Source: Acidobacteriota bacterium (GTDB taxonomy: Bacteria; Acidobacteriota; Terriglobia; Bryobacterales; Bryobacteraceae). From it: 5,971 nt of DNA. The notes beneath the pieces were generated by a model. The model saw only the letters and a program-made list of their open reading frames with translations, did no database searches and had not been told where the DNA came from. Location: NCBI GenBank assembly GCA_947466555.1, contig CANIFK010000365.1:1-5971 (forward strand), written 5' to 3'. How positions within the stretch are numbered: position 1 is the stretch's first letter; every line of letters starts with the position of its first letter. Below are positions 1 through 5,971 of the stretch, one piece after another. Both the position numbers and the translations under genes were made by a program.

Positions 1-2
1 GT

Positions 3-2450
3 TCCGTGCCCACGGCGCTGCAGCGGGCCGGCGATTTCAGCGAGACGCGCACGGCGGCCGGCCAGTTGATTCAGGTGTTCGATCCGATGTCCACCCGCAC
101 CGATCCGGCCAACCCGGCCAACCGGCTGCGCGACCAGTTTCCCGGCAACCGGATTCCGCAGAGCCGCCTGGCGCCGGCCGCGGTGGGCGTGAATGCGTTC
201 TACCCGCAGCCCAACACCACGGGCGTGGCGATCACCAATGCCAACAACTTTTTCGGCCTCGGTTCGTCACCGCTCGACAAGGAAATCTATGGCCTCCGTC
301 TGGACCACTACCTGACGGCCACGCGGCGCATTGCCGGCCGTTATACCTGGGACAAGACGCTGCAGGGCGTGCCGAACTTCTACGACAACGTCGCCGAGAT
401 TCAGACGTCCGATCTGCCGCTGCAGCGCCATTCGGGCTTCGTCAGCTATTCGGACTCCATCCGGCCGAACCTGCTGTTCGACGTGCGCGGTGGGTTGAAT
501 TTCTATCTGCCGAATCGCGTGACGCGCAGCTTTGGCTTCGACGTGACCAAGGTGAACATGGCTTCGCGGCTCAACGGGTTGATGCAGATTCAGAGCTTCC
601 CTCGTATGGATATGAGCGATATGAGCTCGATTGGCGCCGACCAGGGCGACCAGTTGGTGCAGTCGAACAAGGCGTTCAGCTATACGGGAACGCTGACCTG
701 GATTCGGGGCGCGCATACGATCAAGTTCGGCTCCGACAACCGGGTCTATCAGCTCAATAACACGCAGGGCGCGGCGGGCATGTCTTTCTCCTTCAGCCGT
801 GGCTTTACGCAGGGACCGAACCCGAACACGGCGGGGGCCACTTCTGGTTACGGCTTCGCCAGCTACATGCTGGGCACGCCGGCCAGCGGCACTGTCGGCT
901 TCGGCGCGCCGGTAACGGAGACGGTGAAGAACTTCGCTTTGTATGCGCAGGACGATTGGAAGGTGACGCCGAAATTGACGCTCAACCTGGGCCTGCGTTG
1001 GGAAGTGGAGCCGGGCATCACGGATCGTTACGGCGCCATCAGCAACTTCGACCAGTCTGCGACGTACACCGTTAACGGCGTGAAGATGACTGGCGGGCTG
1101 GCGTTCCCGGGTGTCGGCGGGCTCTCGCGCGGGCATCGGGACGCGGAGTACACCAATTTCCAACCGCGGCTGGGCTTTGCCTGGCAGGCGATTCCTAAGA
1201 CCGTGATTCGTGGTGGCTACGGCATTACCTATCTGCCGACCACTGGTATCTATGTGGGGTTGGATCGCACGGGATTCTCGTTGAACACGCCGCTGGTCTC
1301 CTCGATTGACGGCGGGTTCACGCCGAACGAAACGTTGGCCAATCCGTTCCCTGCTGGCAAGCTGGCGCCGATCGGCAGCAGCCAGGGCGCGCAGAGTCTG
1401 CTGGGCCAGGGGATTAGCGGTAACCGCCGGGATATGCTGCGCGGCTATTCGCAACAGTGGAGCCTGACGATTCAACGGGAGCTGAAAGGCAACTGGCTAA
1501 TTGAAGGCGGCTACATGGGCAACCGCGGTGTGAAACTGCCGGGCCGCGTTACCTTCGATTACCTGCCGCAGCAGTATCGCGCGCTGGGCACGCAACTGCA
1601 GCAGCTCGTGGATAACCCGTACTTCGGGATCGTCCCCGGTAATCTGGCCGGCGGTCAGCGACAGGTTTCGCGTGCAACGCTACTTGATACCTACCCGCAG
1701 TTTGGCGGTGTCAGCGGTTACGCGACGATGGCCGATTCGAACTATCATGCGGCCACGCTGCGTGTGGAGAAGCGCTTCTCGCAGGGCTTGAGCATGTTGC
1801 TGGCCTACACCTTCTCCAAGTTGATCGACAACAACACGGGCGACGGCGGCAACAACTTTTCTGAGAGCGGCGACAGCGGCGTTCGCAACTGGGATAACCT
1901 GGCCGCCGAGCGGTCCGTTTCCGCCAACGATCTGCCGCAGCGGCTGGTCATTTCCGCCAGCTACGAACTGCCGTTTGGCAAGAGCGGGCACCCGGTCTAC
2001 AAGGGCCTGGTGGGCGGCTGGCAGTTCAATGCCATCGGCAGTTTCCAGAGTGGCAACGTCATCGCCGTTTCGCAGAATGGCACGGTCTTCGGCAGTGGCC
2101 GGCCGAACGCGGTGGGCGACCCTTCGCTCTCCAATCCGACGATCGATGGCTGGCTGAACAAGGCCGCCTTTGCCAACTCGCCCGCCTTCACGTTTGGCAA
2201 TGTGGCGCGCAATCTGCCGCGTACCCGTTCCGACGGACAGAACAACATCGACCTTTCGTTGATGAAGTCCTTCCCCATTCATGAACGCATTCGGCTGCAG
2301 TTCCGGGCTGAGGCGTTTAACTTCACCAACACGCCGACCTTCGGTAATCCGGCTGGCAACATTGATGCCGGGAACTTCGGTACCGTCACGGGCCTGGCCG
2401 CCAACTCCGCCGCCCGTGCCTTCCAACTCGCTTTGAAGCTATATTTTTAA
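3..2450 (+). CDS. TonB-dependent receptor, Oar-like (5' truncated by window edge)
   Basis: This is an outer-membrane beta-barrel receptor that takes up a ligand using TonB/ExbBD energy; the ligand is unknown. About 816 residues are visible. The GTG at 6 is not the true start: the frame is open to the left edge, and the VPTALQRAGDFS stretch is a typical internal motif of Oar-like receptors, normally a few hundred residues into a protein of about 1,100-1,200. The signal peptide, the carboxypeptidase-regulatory-like domain and much of the plug should therefore lie upstream. Counting from the GTG, barrel motifs typical of acidobacterial receptors follow in order: NFALYAQDDWKVTPKLTLNL (from ~309), NFQPRLGFAW (~387), YSQQWSLTIQREL (~481), a YHAATLRVEKRFSQGL strand pair (~580), RLVISASYELPFG (~645) and FRAEAFNFTNTPTFGNP (~765). 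The protein ends in LALKLYF with a terminal Phe, the usual signal for barrel insertion. The next gene starts 3 nt downstream, which suggests one operon. Confidence 0.9.
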   Translation, partial: SVPTALQRAGDFSETRTAAGQLIQVFDPMSTRTDPANPANRLRDQFPGNRIPQSRLAPAAVGVNAFYPQPNTTGVAITNANNFFGLGSSPLDKEIYGLRLDHYLTATRRIAGRYTWDKTLQGVPNFYDNVAEIQTSDLPLQRHSGFVSYSDSIRPNLLFDVRGGLNFYLPNRVTRSFGFDVTKVNMASRLNGLMQIQSFPRMDMSDMSSIGADQGDQLVQSNKAFSYTGTLTWIRGAHTIKFGSDNRVYQLNNTQGAAGMSFSFSRGFTQGPNPNTAGATSGYGFASYMLGTPASGTVGFGAPVTETVKNFALYAQDDWKVTPKLTLNLGLRWEVEPGITDRYGAISNFDQSATYTVNGVKMTGGLAFPGVGGLSRGHRDAEYTNFQPRLGFAWQAIPKTVIRGGYGITYLPTTGIYVGLDRTGFSLNTPLVSSIDGGFTPNETLANPFPAGKLAPIGSSQGAQSLLGQGISGNRRDMLRGYSQQWSLTIQRELKGNWLIEGGYMGNRGVKLPGRVTFDYLPQQYRALGTQLQQLVDNPYFGIVPGNLAGGQRQVSRATLLDTYPQFGGVSGYATMADSNYHAATLRVEKRFSQGLSMLLAYTFSKLIDNNTGDGGNNFSESGDSGVRNWDNLAAERSVSANDLPQRLVISASYELPFGKSGHPVYKGLVGGWQFNAIGSFQSGNVIAVSQNGTVFGSGRPNAVGDPSLSNPTIDGWLNKAAFANSPAFTFGNVARNLPRTRSDGQNNIDLSLMKSFPIHERIRLQFRAEAFNFTNTPTFGNPAGNIDAGNFGTVTGLAANSAARAFQLALKLYF

Positions 2451-2453
2451 GCG

Positions 2454-4040
2454 ATGCGGACATTGTTCCTAACCCTGTGCGCAACGGCCATCGCGGCCGT
2501 TGCGCAGGATACTGAAGTTGTTATCTATGGCGGCACAGCGGCGGCGGTAAGCGCCGCTGTGCAGTTGAGCCGCGCGGGGCACAGCGTGGCGATCGTGGCG
2601 CCGGAGACCCATATCGGCGGCATCACGGTGGAGGGTCTGGGTAGCGCGGACATCAATAATCATTGGTTCCGCAACGATCTGGCCGTCGGCGGGCTGGCCG
2701 CCGAGTTCTACCTGCGCATTGGGAAGAAGTACGGCAAAGCGGAGCCAGTGTACAAGTACGAAGCGCACGTCGCCGAAGAGGTTTTTGCCGATTGGATCCG
2801 GGAGGCGCGCGTTGTTGTGCACAAGGGCCAGCGGCTTCGCGAGCCTCTGCCAACTGCGGTGGAGTGGGCGCCGGGGACCCGTAACCTGCGTGCGATTCGT
2901 ACTGAATCTGGACGGCGGTTTGCGGGGCGCCTGTTCATGGACGCCACCATGGAGGGGGATCTGCTGGTGGCCGCCGGCGTCGAAACAACCTGGGGCCGTG
3001 AGGCGAACGCGCAGTACGGCGAGACAAAGAACGGGATTCGCGCAGAGACCACGCACGCTCAGTTCGCAGTGAAGGTGGACCCGTACAAAATTCCTGGTGA
3101 CCCGAAGAGCGGATTGATTGCGACGATTCAGGACGAGCCGCTGGGCACACCCGGCGCGGCGGACAGAAACATTCAGGCCTTCTGCTTTCGGCTATGCCTG
3201 ACGCGCGACGCCGCGAATCGGATTCCGTTTCCGAAACCTGCCAACTTCGACCGGGCGCAATACGAGATTTACTTCCGCTATGTGAAGGCCGGCGGCAAGC
3301 TGTGGACGCCGCTGGGGCGGCTGCCGAATGGCAAGACCGATCAGGGCAGCTGGCACGATCTCTCCGCGAATTTGTATGGGATGAATCGCGAGTGGCCGAA
3401 TGGCTCGCACGCCACGCGCGATCGGATTTTGAAAGAGCATCGGGACTTCACGCAGGGGCTGCTGTGGCTGCTGGCGAACGATCCGGAGATCCCGGCCGCG
3501 ACGCGGGCCGAGTGGAGCCAGTGGGGGCTGCCGAAAGACGAGTTCGCCGACAACGGCAACTGGCCGCAGCAGTTGTACATTCGCGACGGCCGCCGCATGG
3601 TGAGCGACTACGTCATCACCGAACACCATACGCGCCGCATCAATCCGGTACCGGTCTCCGATCCGGTGGCCGTAGCGTTCTGGCCCACCGATACCCACTC
3701 CGTTCGGCGCATCGTCAAGGACGGCGCCGCTTACAACGAGGGGTTCGTTTTCGACGACAACCAGTGGGGGCCGTTCGGGGTTTCGTATCGCGCGTTGACG
3801 CCTCGGCGCAAGGAAGCCACGAATTTGCTCACGCCAACGTGTCCGTCGTCGACGCACGTTTCCTACGGCGCCATTCGCCTGGAGCAGACGTTCCTCTCCC
3901 TCGGCCAAGCAGTTGGCTCCGCGGCCGCGCTGGCGTTGGAAGGGAACACGGCCGTGCAGGATGTCGACTATTCGGCGCTGCGCCAGAAACTGATTCAGAC
4001 CGGGCAGGTCGTTAGCCTCAATCTGGCGCCGGCCAAATAG
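2454..4040 (+). CDS. Secreted FAD-dependent oxidoreductase (FAD_oxidored family)
   Basis: Predicted exported flavoprotein of 528 residues that looks full length. Residues 1-17 resemble a Sec signal peptide: Arg2, a hydrophobic core, then AVA before Gln18. There is no convincing lipobox. A Rossmann FAD-binding segment follows at once (VVIYGGTAAAVSAAVQLSRAG, about 22-42, split here as VVIYGGTAA and AVSAAVQLSRAG), ending the strand with VAIVAP. Further family motifs are HIGGITVEGLGSADIN (53-68), FMDATMEGDLLVAAGV (161-176), WGREANAQYGE (180-190), FCFRLCLTRDAANRIPFPKP (243-262), and a C-terminal nucleotide-side motif with STHVSYGAIRLEQTFLSLGQ (466-485) followed by AVGSAAALALE. These match the FAD_oxidored group often annotated as 'FAD-dependent oxidoreductase' or 'xanthan lyase-like'; the substrate is not known. 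The ATG at 2454 is chosen because it gives the signal peptide directly; no good Shine-Dalgarno precedes it, so translation is probably coupled to the receptor. Family assignment is firm, function is not. Confidence 0.9.
   Translation: MRTLFLTLCATAIAAVAQDTEVVIYGGTAAAVSAAVQLSRAGHSVAIVAPETHIGGITVEGLGSADINNHWFRNDLAVGGLAAEFYLRIGKKYGKAEPVYKYEAHVAEEVFADWIREARVVVHKGQRLREPLPTAVEWAPGTRNLRAIRTESGRRFAGRLFMDATMEGDLLVAAGVETTWGREANAQYGETKNGIRAETTHAQFAVKVDPYKIPGDPKSGLIATIQDEPLGTPGAADRNIQAFCFRLCLTRDAANRIPFPKPANFDRAQYEIYFRYVKAGGKLWTPLGRLPNGKTDQGSWHDLSANLYGMNREWPNGSHATRDRILKEHRDFTQGLLWLLANDPEIPAATRAEWSQWGLPKDEFADNGNWPQQLYIRDGRRMVSDYVITEHHTRRINPVPVSDPVAVAFWPTDTHSVRRIVKDGAAYNEGFVFDDNQWGPFGVSYRALTPRRKEATNLLTPTCPSSTHVSYGAIRLEQTFLSLGQAVGSAAALALEGNTAVQDVDYSALRQKLIQTGQVVSLNLAPAK
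2478..2506 (+). repeat. Perfect 12-bp inverted repeat in signal-peptide coding region
   Basis: The left arm TGCGCAACGGCC (2478-2489) is exactly complementary to the right arm GGCCGTTGCGCA (2495-2506), with a 5-nt loop ATCGC. The mRNA should form a strong GC-rich hairpin 24 nt after the first base of the oxidoreductase start codon, across codons 9-18. No T-tract follows, so it is not a standard intrinsic terminator. It could limit translation or transcription into the enzyme gene, or protect the receptor mRNA from 3' decay. Alanine codons in GC-rich DNA may contribute. The structure is seen directly; any role is inference. Confidence 0.75.
2533..2562 (+). repeat. Perfect 11-bp inverted repeat in Rossmann-motif coding region
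   Basis: The left arm GCACAGCGGCG (2533-2543) is exactly complementary to the right arm CGCCGCTGTGC (2552-2562), with an 8-nt loop GCGGTAAG. It lies 26 nt after the previous hairpin and spans codons 27-37, which encode the Ala-rich helix after the FAD-binding glycine loop. No T-tract follows. The position so soon after another perfect stem is unusual, although repeated Ala codons make self-complementarity more likely here. Confidence 0.7.
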
Positions 4041-4045
4041 CCGGC
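4028..4045. terminator. Hairpin over convergent stop codons, possible bidirectional terminator
   Basis: GCCGGC (4028-4033) and GCCGGC (4040-4045) form a perfect 6-bp stem around the loop CAAATA. The stem can be lengthened by CTGG (4023-4026) pairing with CCAG (4050-4053) past an asymmetric bulge. It covers the last codons and stop of the oxidoreductase gene (TAG 4038-4040) and the end of the pyrC stop (complement of CTA 4045-4047). There is no T-tract on either strand, so intrinsic termination is unproven; it is simply the only candidate between the convergent units. Confidence 0.3.
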
Positions 4046-5325
4046 TAGCCCAGTTGCCAGACGATCTTGCCCGCCACGATCGACGCCACCTGTCCGCCCC
4101 GGAATTCGCGTCCGTGGAACGGTGTGTTGCGGCTCTTCGATTGGGACTTGTTCAGGTCGAACGTCCACTTCCGGTCCGTGTCGAAGATGGTGATGTCGGC
4201 TTCGCCGCCGACCGTCAACCGGCCTTTGCCCAACGTCAAAATGCGGTCCGGATTCACGGTGAACATCTCGATCATCCGCATCAGCGAGACGCGGCCTTTG
4301 TGGACGAGTTGTTCGAGCGACAGGCCGATGGCGGTTTCCAGACCCGTGATGCCGAACGGGCAGCGCTCGAACTCCTGCATCTTCTCCGATCCCGGGTGCG
4401 GCGCATGGTCGGTGGCGATGACTTCAATCGCCCCGCTGGCAAGGCCCTCGGTAACAGCTTCCACGTCGAAGCAGGACCGCAAAGGCGGCTTCATTTTGTA
4501 GTTGCTGTCGAAGGGCAGGATGTCGCTGTCGGCCAATGTGAAGTGGTGTGGGCAGACTTCGGTGGTCACGTTCAGGCCGCGCGCCTTGGCGTAGCGAACC
4601 ATCTCCACCGAGTGCCGGGCCGAGATGTGGGCCACGTGGTACTTGGCCCCGGTGACTTCGGCGAGCAGAATATCGCGCGCCACCATCACGTCTTCACTGC
4701 ACGCGGGAATGCCGCGCAGGCCCATGCGGACGCTCTCAAATCCTTCGTGCATGTCGCCGCCGGCGGAGAGGTTCAGGTCTTCGCAGTGGTTGATGACGGG
4801 AAGTCCAAAAGCCTTCGCCGATTCCATGGCACGCCGCATCACGCGCGCGTTCATGACGGGACGGCCATCGTCGGAAATAGCCACAATACCGGCCTGTTTC
4901 ATCGCGCCTATGGAGGCGAGTTCTTCGCCCTGGCTGCCCTTGGTGATGGCGCCAATCGGGAACACCGAAACGGGCGACAGCCGTCGCGCGCGTTCGATGA
5001 TGTAGGTCGTCACGACGGCCGAATCGTTCACGGGATTCGTGTTCGGCATGCAACAAACGCTGGTGAATCCGCCCGCCGCGGCGGCGCGGCCACCGGTCTC
5101 AATCGTTTCGGAGTGTTCGAATCCGGGCTCGCGCAGATGCACGTGCATGTCGATAAAGCCCGGGGCGACGATCATCCCGGTGGCGTCAAAGACCTCGAAG
5201 CCAGTCGCGTCCAAATCGGGGCCAATCGCGACGATGCGCCCGTTCTCCACGGCCACATCGGCCACCGCGTCATGCCCGCTCGCCGGATCCATCACACGGC
5301 CATTTTTGATGCAAAGACGGCTCAC
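4045..5325 (-). CDS. pyrC: Dihydroorotase, class I
   Basis: Cytoplasmic zinc amidohydrolase that reversibly cyclises N-carbamoyl-L-aspartate to dihydroorotate, the third step of de novo UMP synthesis. The 426-residue length is normal for class I enzymes. Metal and substrate residues are all visible: GFIDMHVHLREPG with His61, His63 and Arg65; MPNTNPVND with Asn95; ISDDGRP with Asp153 at the position of the bridging aspartate of class I enzymes; INHCED with His180; HVAHIS with His233; ATDHAPH with catalytic Asp306 and His308/His310. It is thus predicted to be active, unlike the metal-site-deficient PyrC-like partner of PyrB in pseudomonads. One difference from the form I know best is KMKPPLR with Lys279, where many members have Asn. 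The start is GTG at 5325, five nt after the pyrB stop, with GGAG 10 nt upstream, and it yields the usual N-terminus (SRLCIKNGRVMDP). It is co-transcribed with pyrB and converges on the oxidoreductase gene. Confidence 0.96.
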   Translation of the reverse strand: MSRLCIKNGRVMDPASGHDAVADVAVENGRIVAIGPDLDATGFEVFDATGMIVAPGFIDMHVHLREPGFEHSETIETGGRAAAAGGFTSVCCMPNTNPVNDSAVVTTYIIERARRLSPVSVFPIGAITKGSQGEELASIGAMKQAGIVAISDDGRPVMNARVMRRAMESAKAFGLPVINHCEDLNLSAGGDMHEGFESVRMGLRGIPACSEDVMVARDILLAEVTGAKYHVAHISARHSVEMVRYAKARGLNVTTEVCPHHFTLADSDILPFDSNYKMKPPLRSCFDVEAVTEGLASGAIEVIATDHAPHPGSEKMQEFERCPFGITGLETAIGLSLEQLVHKGRVSLMRMIEMFTVNPDRILTLGKGRLTVGGEADITIFDTDRKWTFDLNKSQSKSRNTPFHGREFRGGQVASIVAGKIVWQLG

Positions 5326-5330
5326 TCTGG

Positions 5331-5971
5331 TTACGCTCCCATTACCTTTTCCAACACTGCCATACGCACGGCCACGCCGTTTTCCACCTGGTTCAAAATC
5401 ACGGACCGCTGCGAATCGGCCACTTCACTCGAGATCTCCCTGCCGCGATTAATCGGGCCCGGATGCATCACGATCGTGTCGGGCCGCGTCAGCGCCAGGT
5501 GCTCCGGACGCAGTCCGTAGAAGCGGAAATAGTCGCCAGGAGGGAAGGGCGTTTCGTGCTGTCGTTCCAACTGCACGCGGAGCATCATGATGACGTCGGC
5601 GCCATCGATGGCTTCGCGAATATCATTCGTCAAAACCACGCCGGCGGCCAGTTTGCCCATGTCCTTCGGCAACATCGGGGCTGGGCCGCAGAGCACCGTC
5701 TGCGCGCCGAACTTCGAAAGCAGATGCACGTTGGAGCGGGCCACACGGCTGTGGATGATGTCGCCGATGATGGCGACGCGCAGCCCTTCGAGAGCCGGTT
5801 TGTGATCGAGAATCGTCAGCGCATCGAGCAGCGCCTGCGTCGGATGCTCGTGCATGCCATCGCCGGCGTTGATGATCGGCGTGTCCAGGTACCGCGCCAG
5901 AAAGTGCGGCGCGCCGCTGGCGGCGTGGCGCATCACGATGGCGTGCGGGCGCATGGCGGCCAGCGTGTTCA
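5331..5971 (-). CDS. pyrB: Aspartate carbamoyltransferase catalytic chain (N-terminus beyond window)
   Basis: Cytoplasmic transcarbamoylase that joins carbamoyl phosphate to L-aspartate to give N-carbamoyl-L-aspartate, the committed step of pyrimidine synthesis. The last 212 codons are visible; the usual length is about 305-310, so roughly 95 residues, including the STRTR carbamoyl-phosphate loop, lie off the right edge. The frame is open through the edge (NTLAAMRPHAIV), so the ATG at 5954 is internal. Visible motifs, numbered from the first complete codon: MRHAASGAPH (13-22), NAGDGMHEHPTQALLD (34-49) with the conserved HPTQ, the aspartate-domain GDIIHSRVARSN (69-80), MMLRVQLERQ (128-137) with the aspartate-binding Arg-x-Gln, and HPGPINRGREI (169-179). 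It ends with TAA five nt before pyrC, the common bacterial pyrBC order. No regulatory chain gene (pyrI) lies between them. The promoter and any pyr leader attenuator would be outside the window. Confidence 0.96.
   Translation of the reverse strand, partial: NTLAAMRPHAIVMRHAASGAPHFLARYLDTPIINAGDGMHEHPTQALLDALTILDHKPALEGLRVAIIGDIIHSRVARSNVHLLSKFGAQTVLCGPAPMLPKDMGKLAAGVVLTNDIREAIDGADVIMMLRVQLERQHETPFPPGDYFRFYGLRPEHLALTRPDTIVMHPGPINRGREISSEVADSQRSVILNQVENGVAVRMAVLEKVMGA
5336..5339 (-). promoter_or_regulatory. Shine-Dalgarno site for pyrC
   Basis: GGAG on the minus strand lies inside the last codons of pyrB, 10 nt before the GTG at 5325. It supports that GTG as the pyrC start and means translation of the two genes is likely coupled. 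Confidence 0.6.

Noticed and set aside
6..8. GTG at 6 as the receptor start codon
   Set aside because: The frame continues upstream to the window edge and the following residues are an internal motif of Oar-like receptors with no signal peptide, so this is an internal Val codon.
109..126. Short direct repeat of CCGGCCAAC in the receptor gene
   Set aside because: Only two 9-bp copies encoding PAN-PAN; too short to be more than a coding coincidence.
267..1475. A 402-codon open frame on the - strand inside the receptor gene
   Set aside because: Antisense to a clear receptor coding sequence; Arg/Ala-rich composition with no domain motifs. The same applies to the minus-strand frame at 1680-2426 and the one opposite the oxidoreductase at 3192-3908.
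2440..2453. TATATT as a possible -10 box for a leaderless oxidoreductase transcript
   Set aside because: The spacing to the ATG would fit, but no -35-like sequence is found 16-18 nt upstream and the patch encodes the conserved receptor C-terminus (KLYF).
5084..5095. 12-bp palindrome CCGCCGCGGCGG inside pyrC
   Set aside because: It encodes the Ala/Gly run AAAAGG with alternating Ala codons and has no loop, so simple composition explains it.
4054..5520. A 488-codon open frame on the + strand opposite pyrC and the end of pyrB
   Set aside because: It is fully antisense to two strongly supported genes, its protein has no recognisable motif and is rich in His, Arg, Val and Gly as expected for a shadow frame in GC-rich DNA.

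Overview
The window looks like chromosomal DNA from a GC-rich Acidobacteriota species, most likely of the Solibacter/Bryobacter type. This is inferred from protein style: a very large Oar-like TonB-dependent receptor with the motifs typical of that phylum's many receptor paralogues, followed by a secreted FAD-dependent oxidoreductase of a family also common there. No rRNA or other phylogenetic marker is present, so the assignment is tentative.

Layout. The left half (about 1-4040, + strand) is an outer-membrane/periplasm pair: the C-terminal ~816 residues of a TonB-dependent receptor whose 5' end lies outside the window, then, after a 3-nt gap, a complete FAD-dependent oxidoreductase with a Sec signal peptide. 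The right half (4045-5971, - strand) is a pyrimidine-biosynthesis pair read toward the left: the C-terminal two-thirds of aspartate carbamoyltransferase (pyrB, running off the right edge), then, after a 5-nt gap, a complete class I dihydroorotase (pyrC, GTG start). The two units converge with only 4 nt between their stop codons. Coding density is near 100%. There is no intergenic stretch above a few bases, and I see no RNA gene, mobile element, CRISPR array or promoter region.

How the genes work together. PyrB makes carbamoyl-aspartate and PyrC cyclises it to dihydroorotate, which are consecutive steps of de novo UMP synthesis. The receptor and oxidoreductase look like an uptake-plus-periplasmic-oxidation module, but the substrate cannot be read from the sequence.

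The most unusual structure is a pair of perfect GC-rich inverted repeats (12-bp and 11-bp stems) within the first 110 nt of the oxidoreductase gene, just downstream of the receptor stop codon. A third, shorter hairpin covers the convergent stop codons. These could be mRNA-level controls, but Ala-rich coding in GC-rich DNA could also produce such stems. I did not find a clearly new multi-gene system; the four genes belong to known families.
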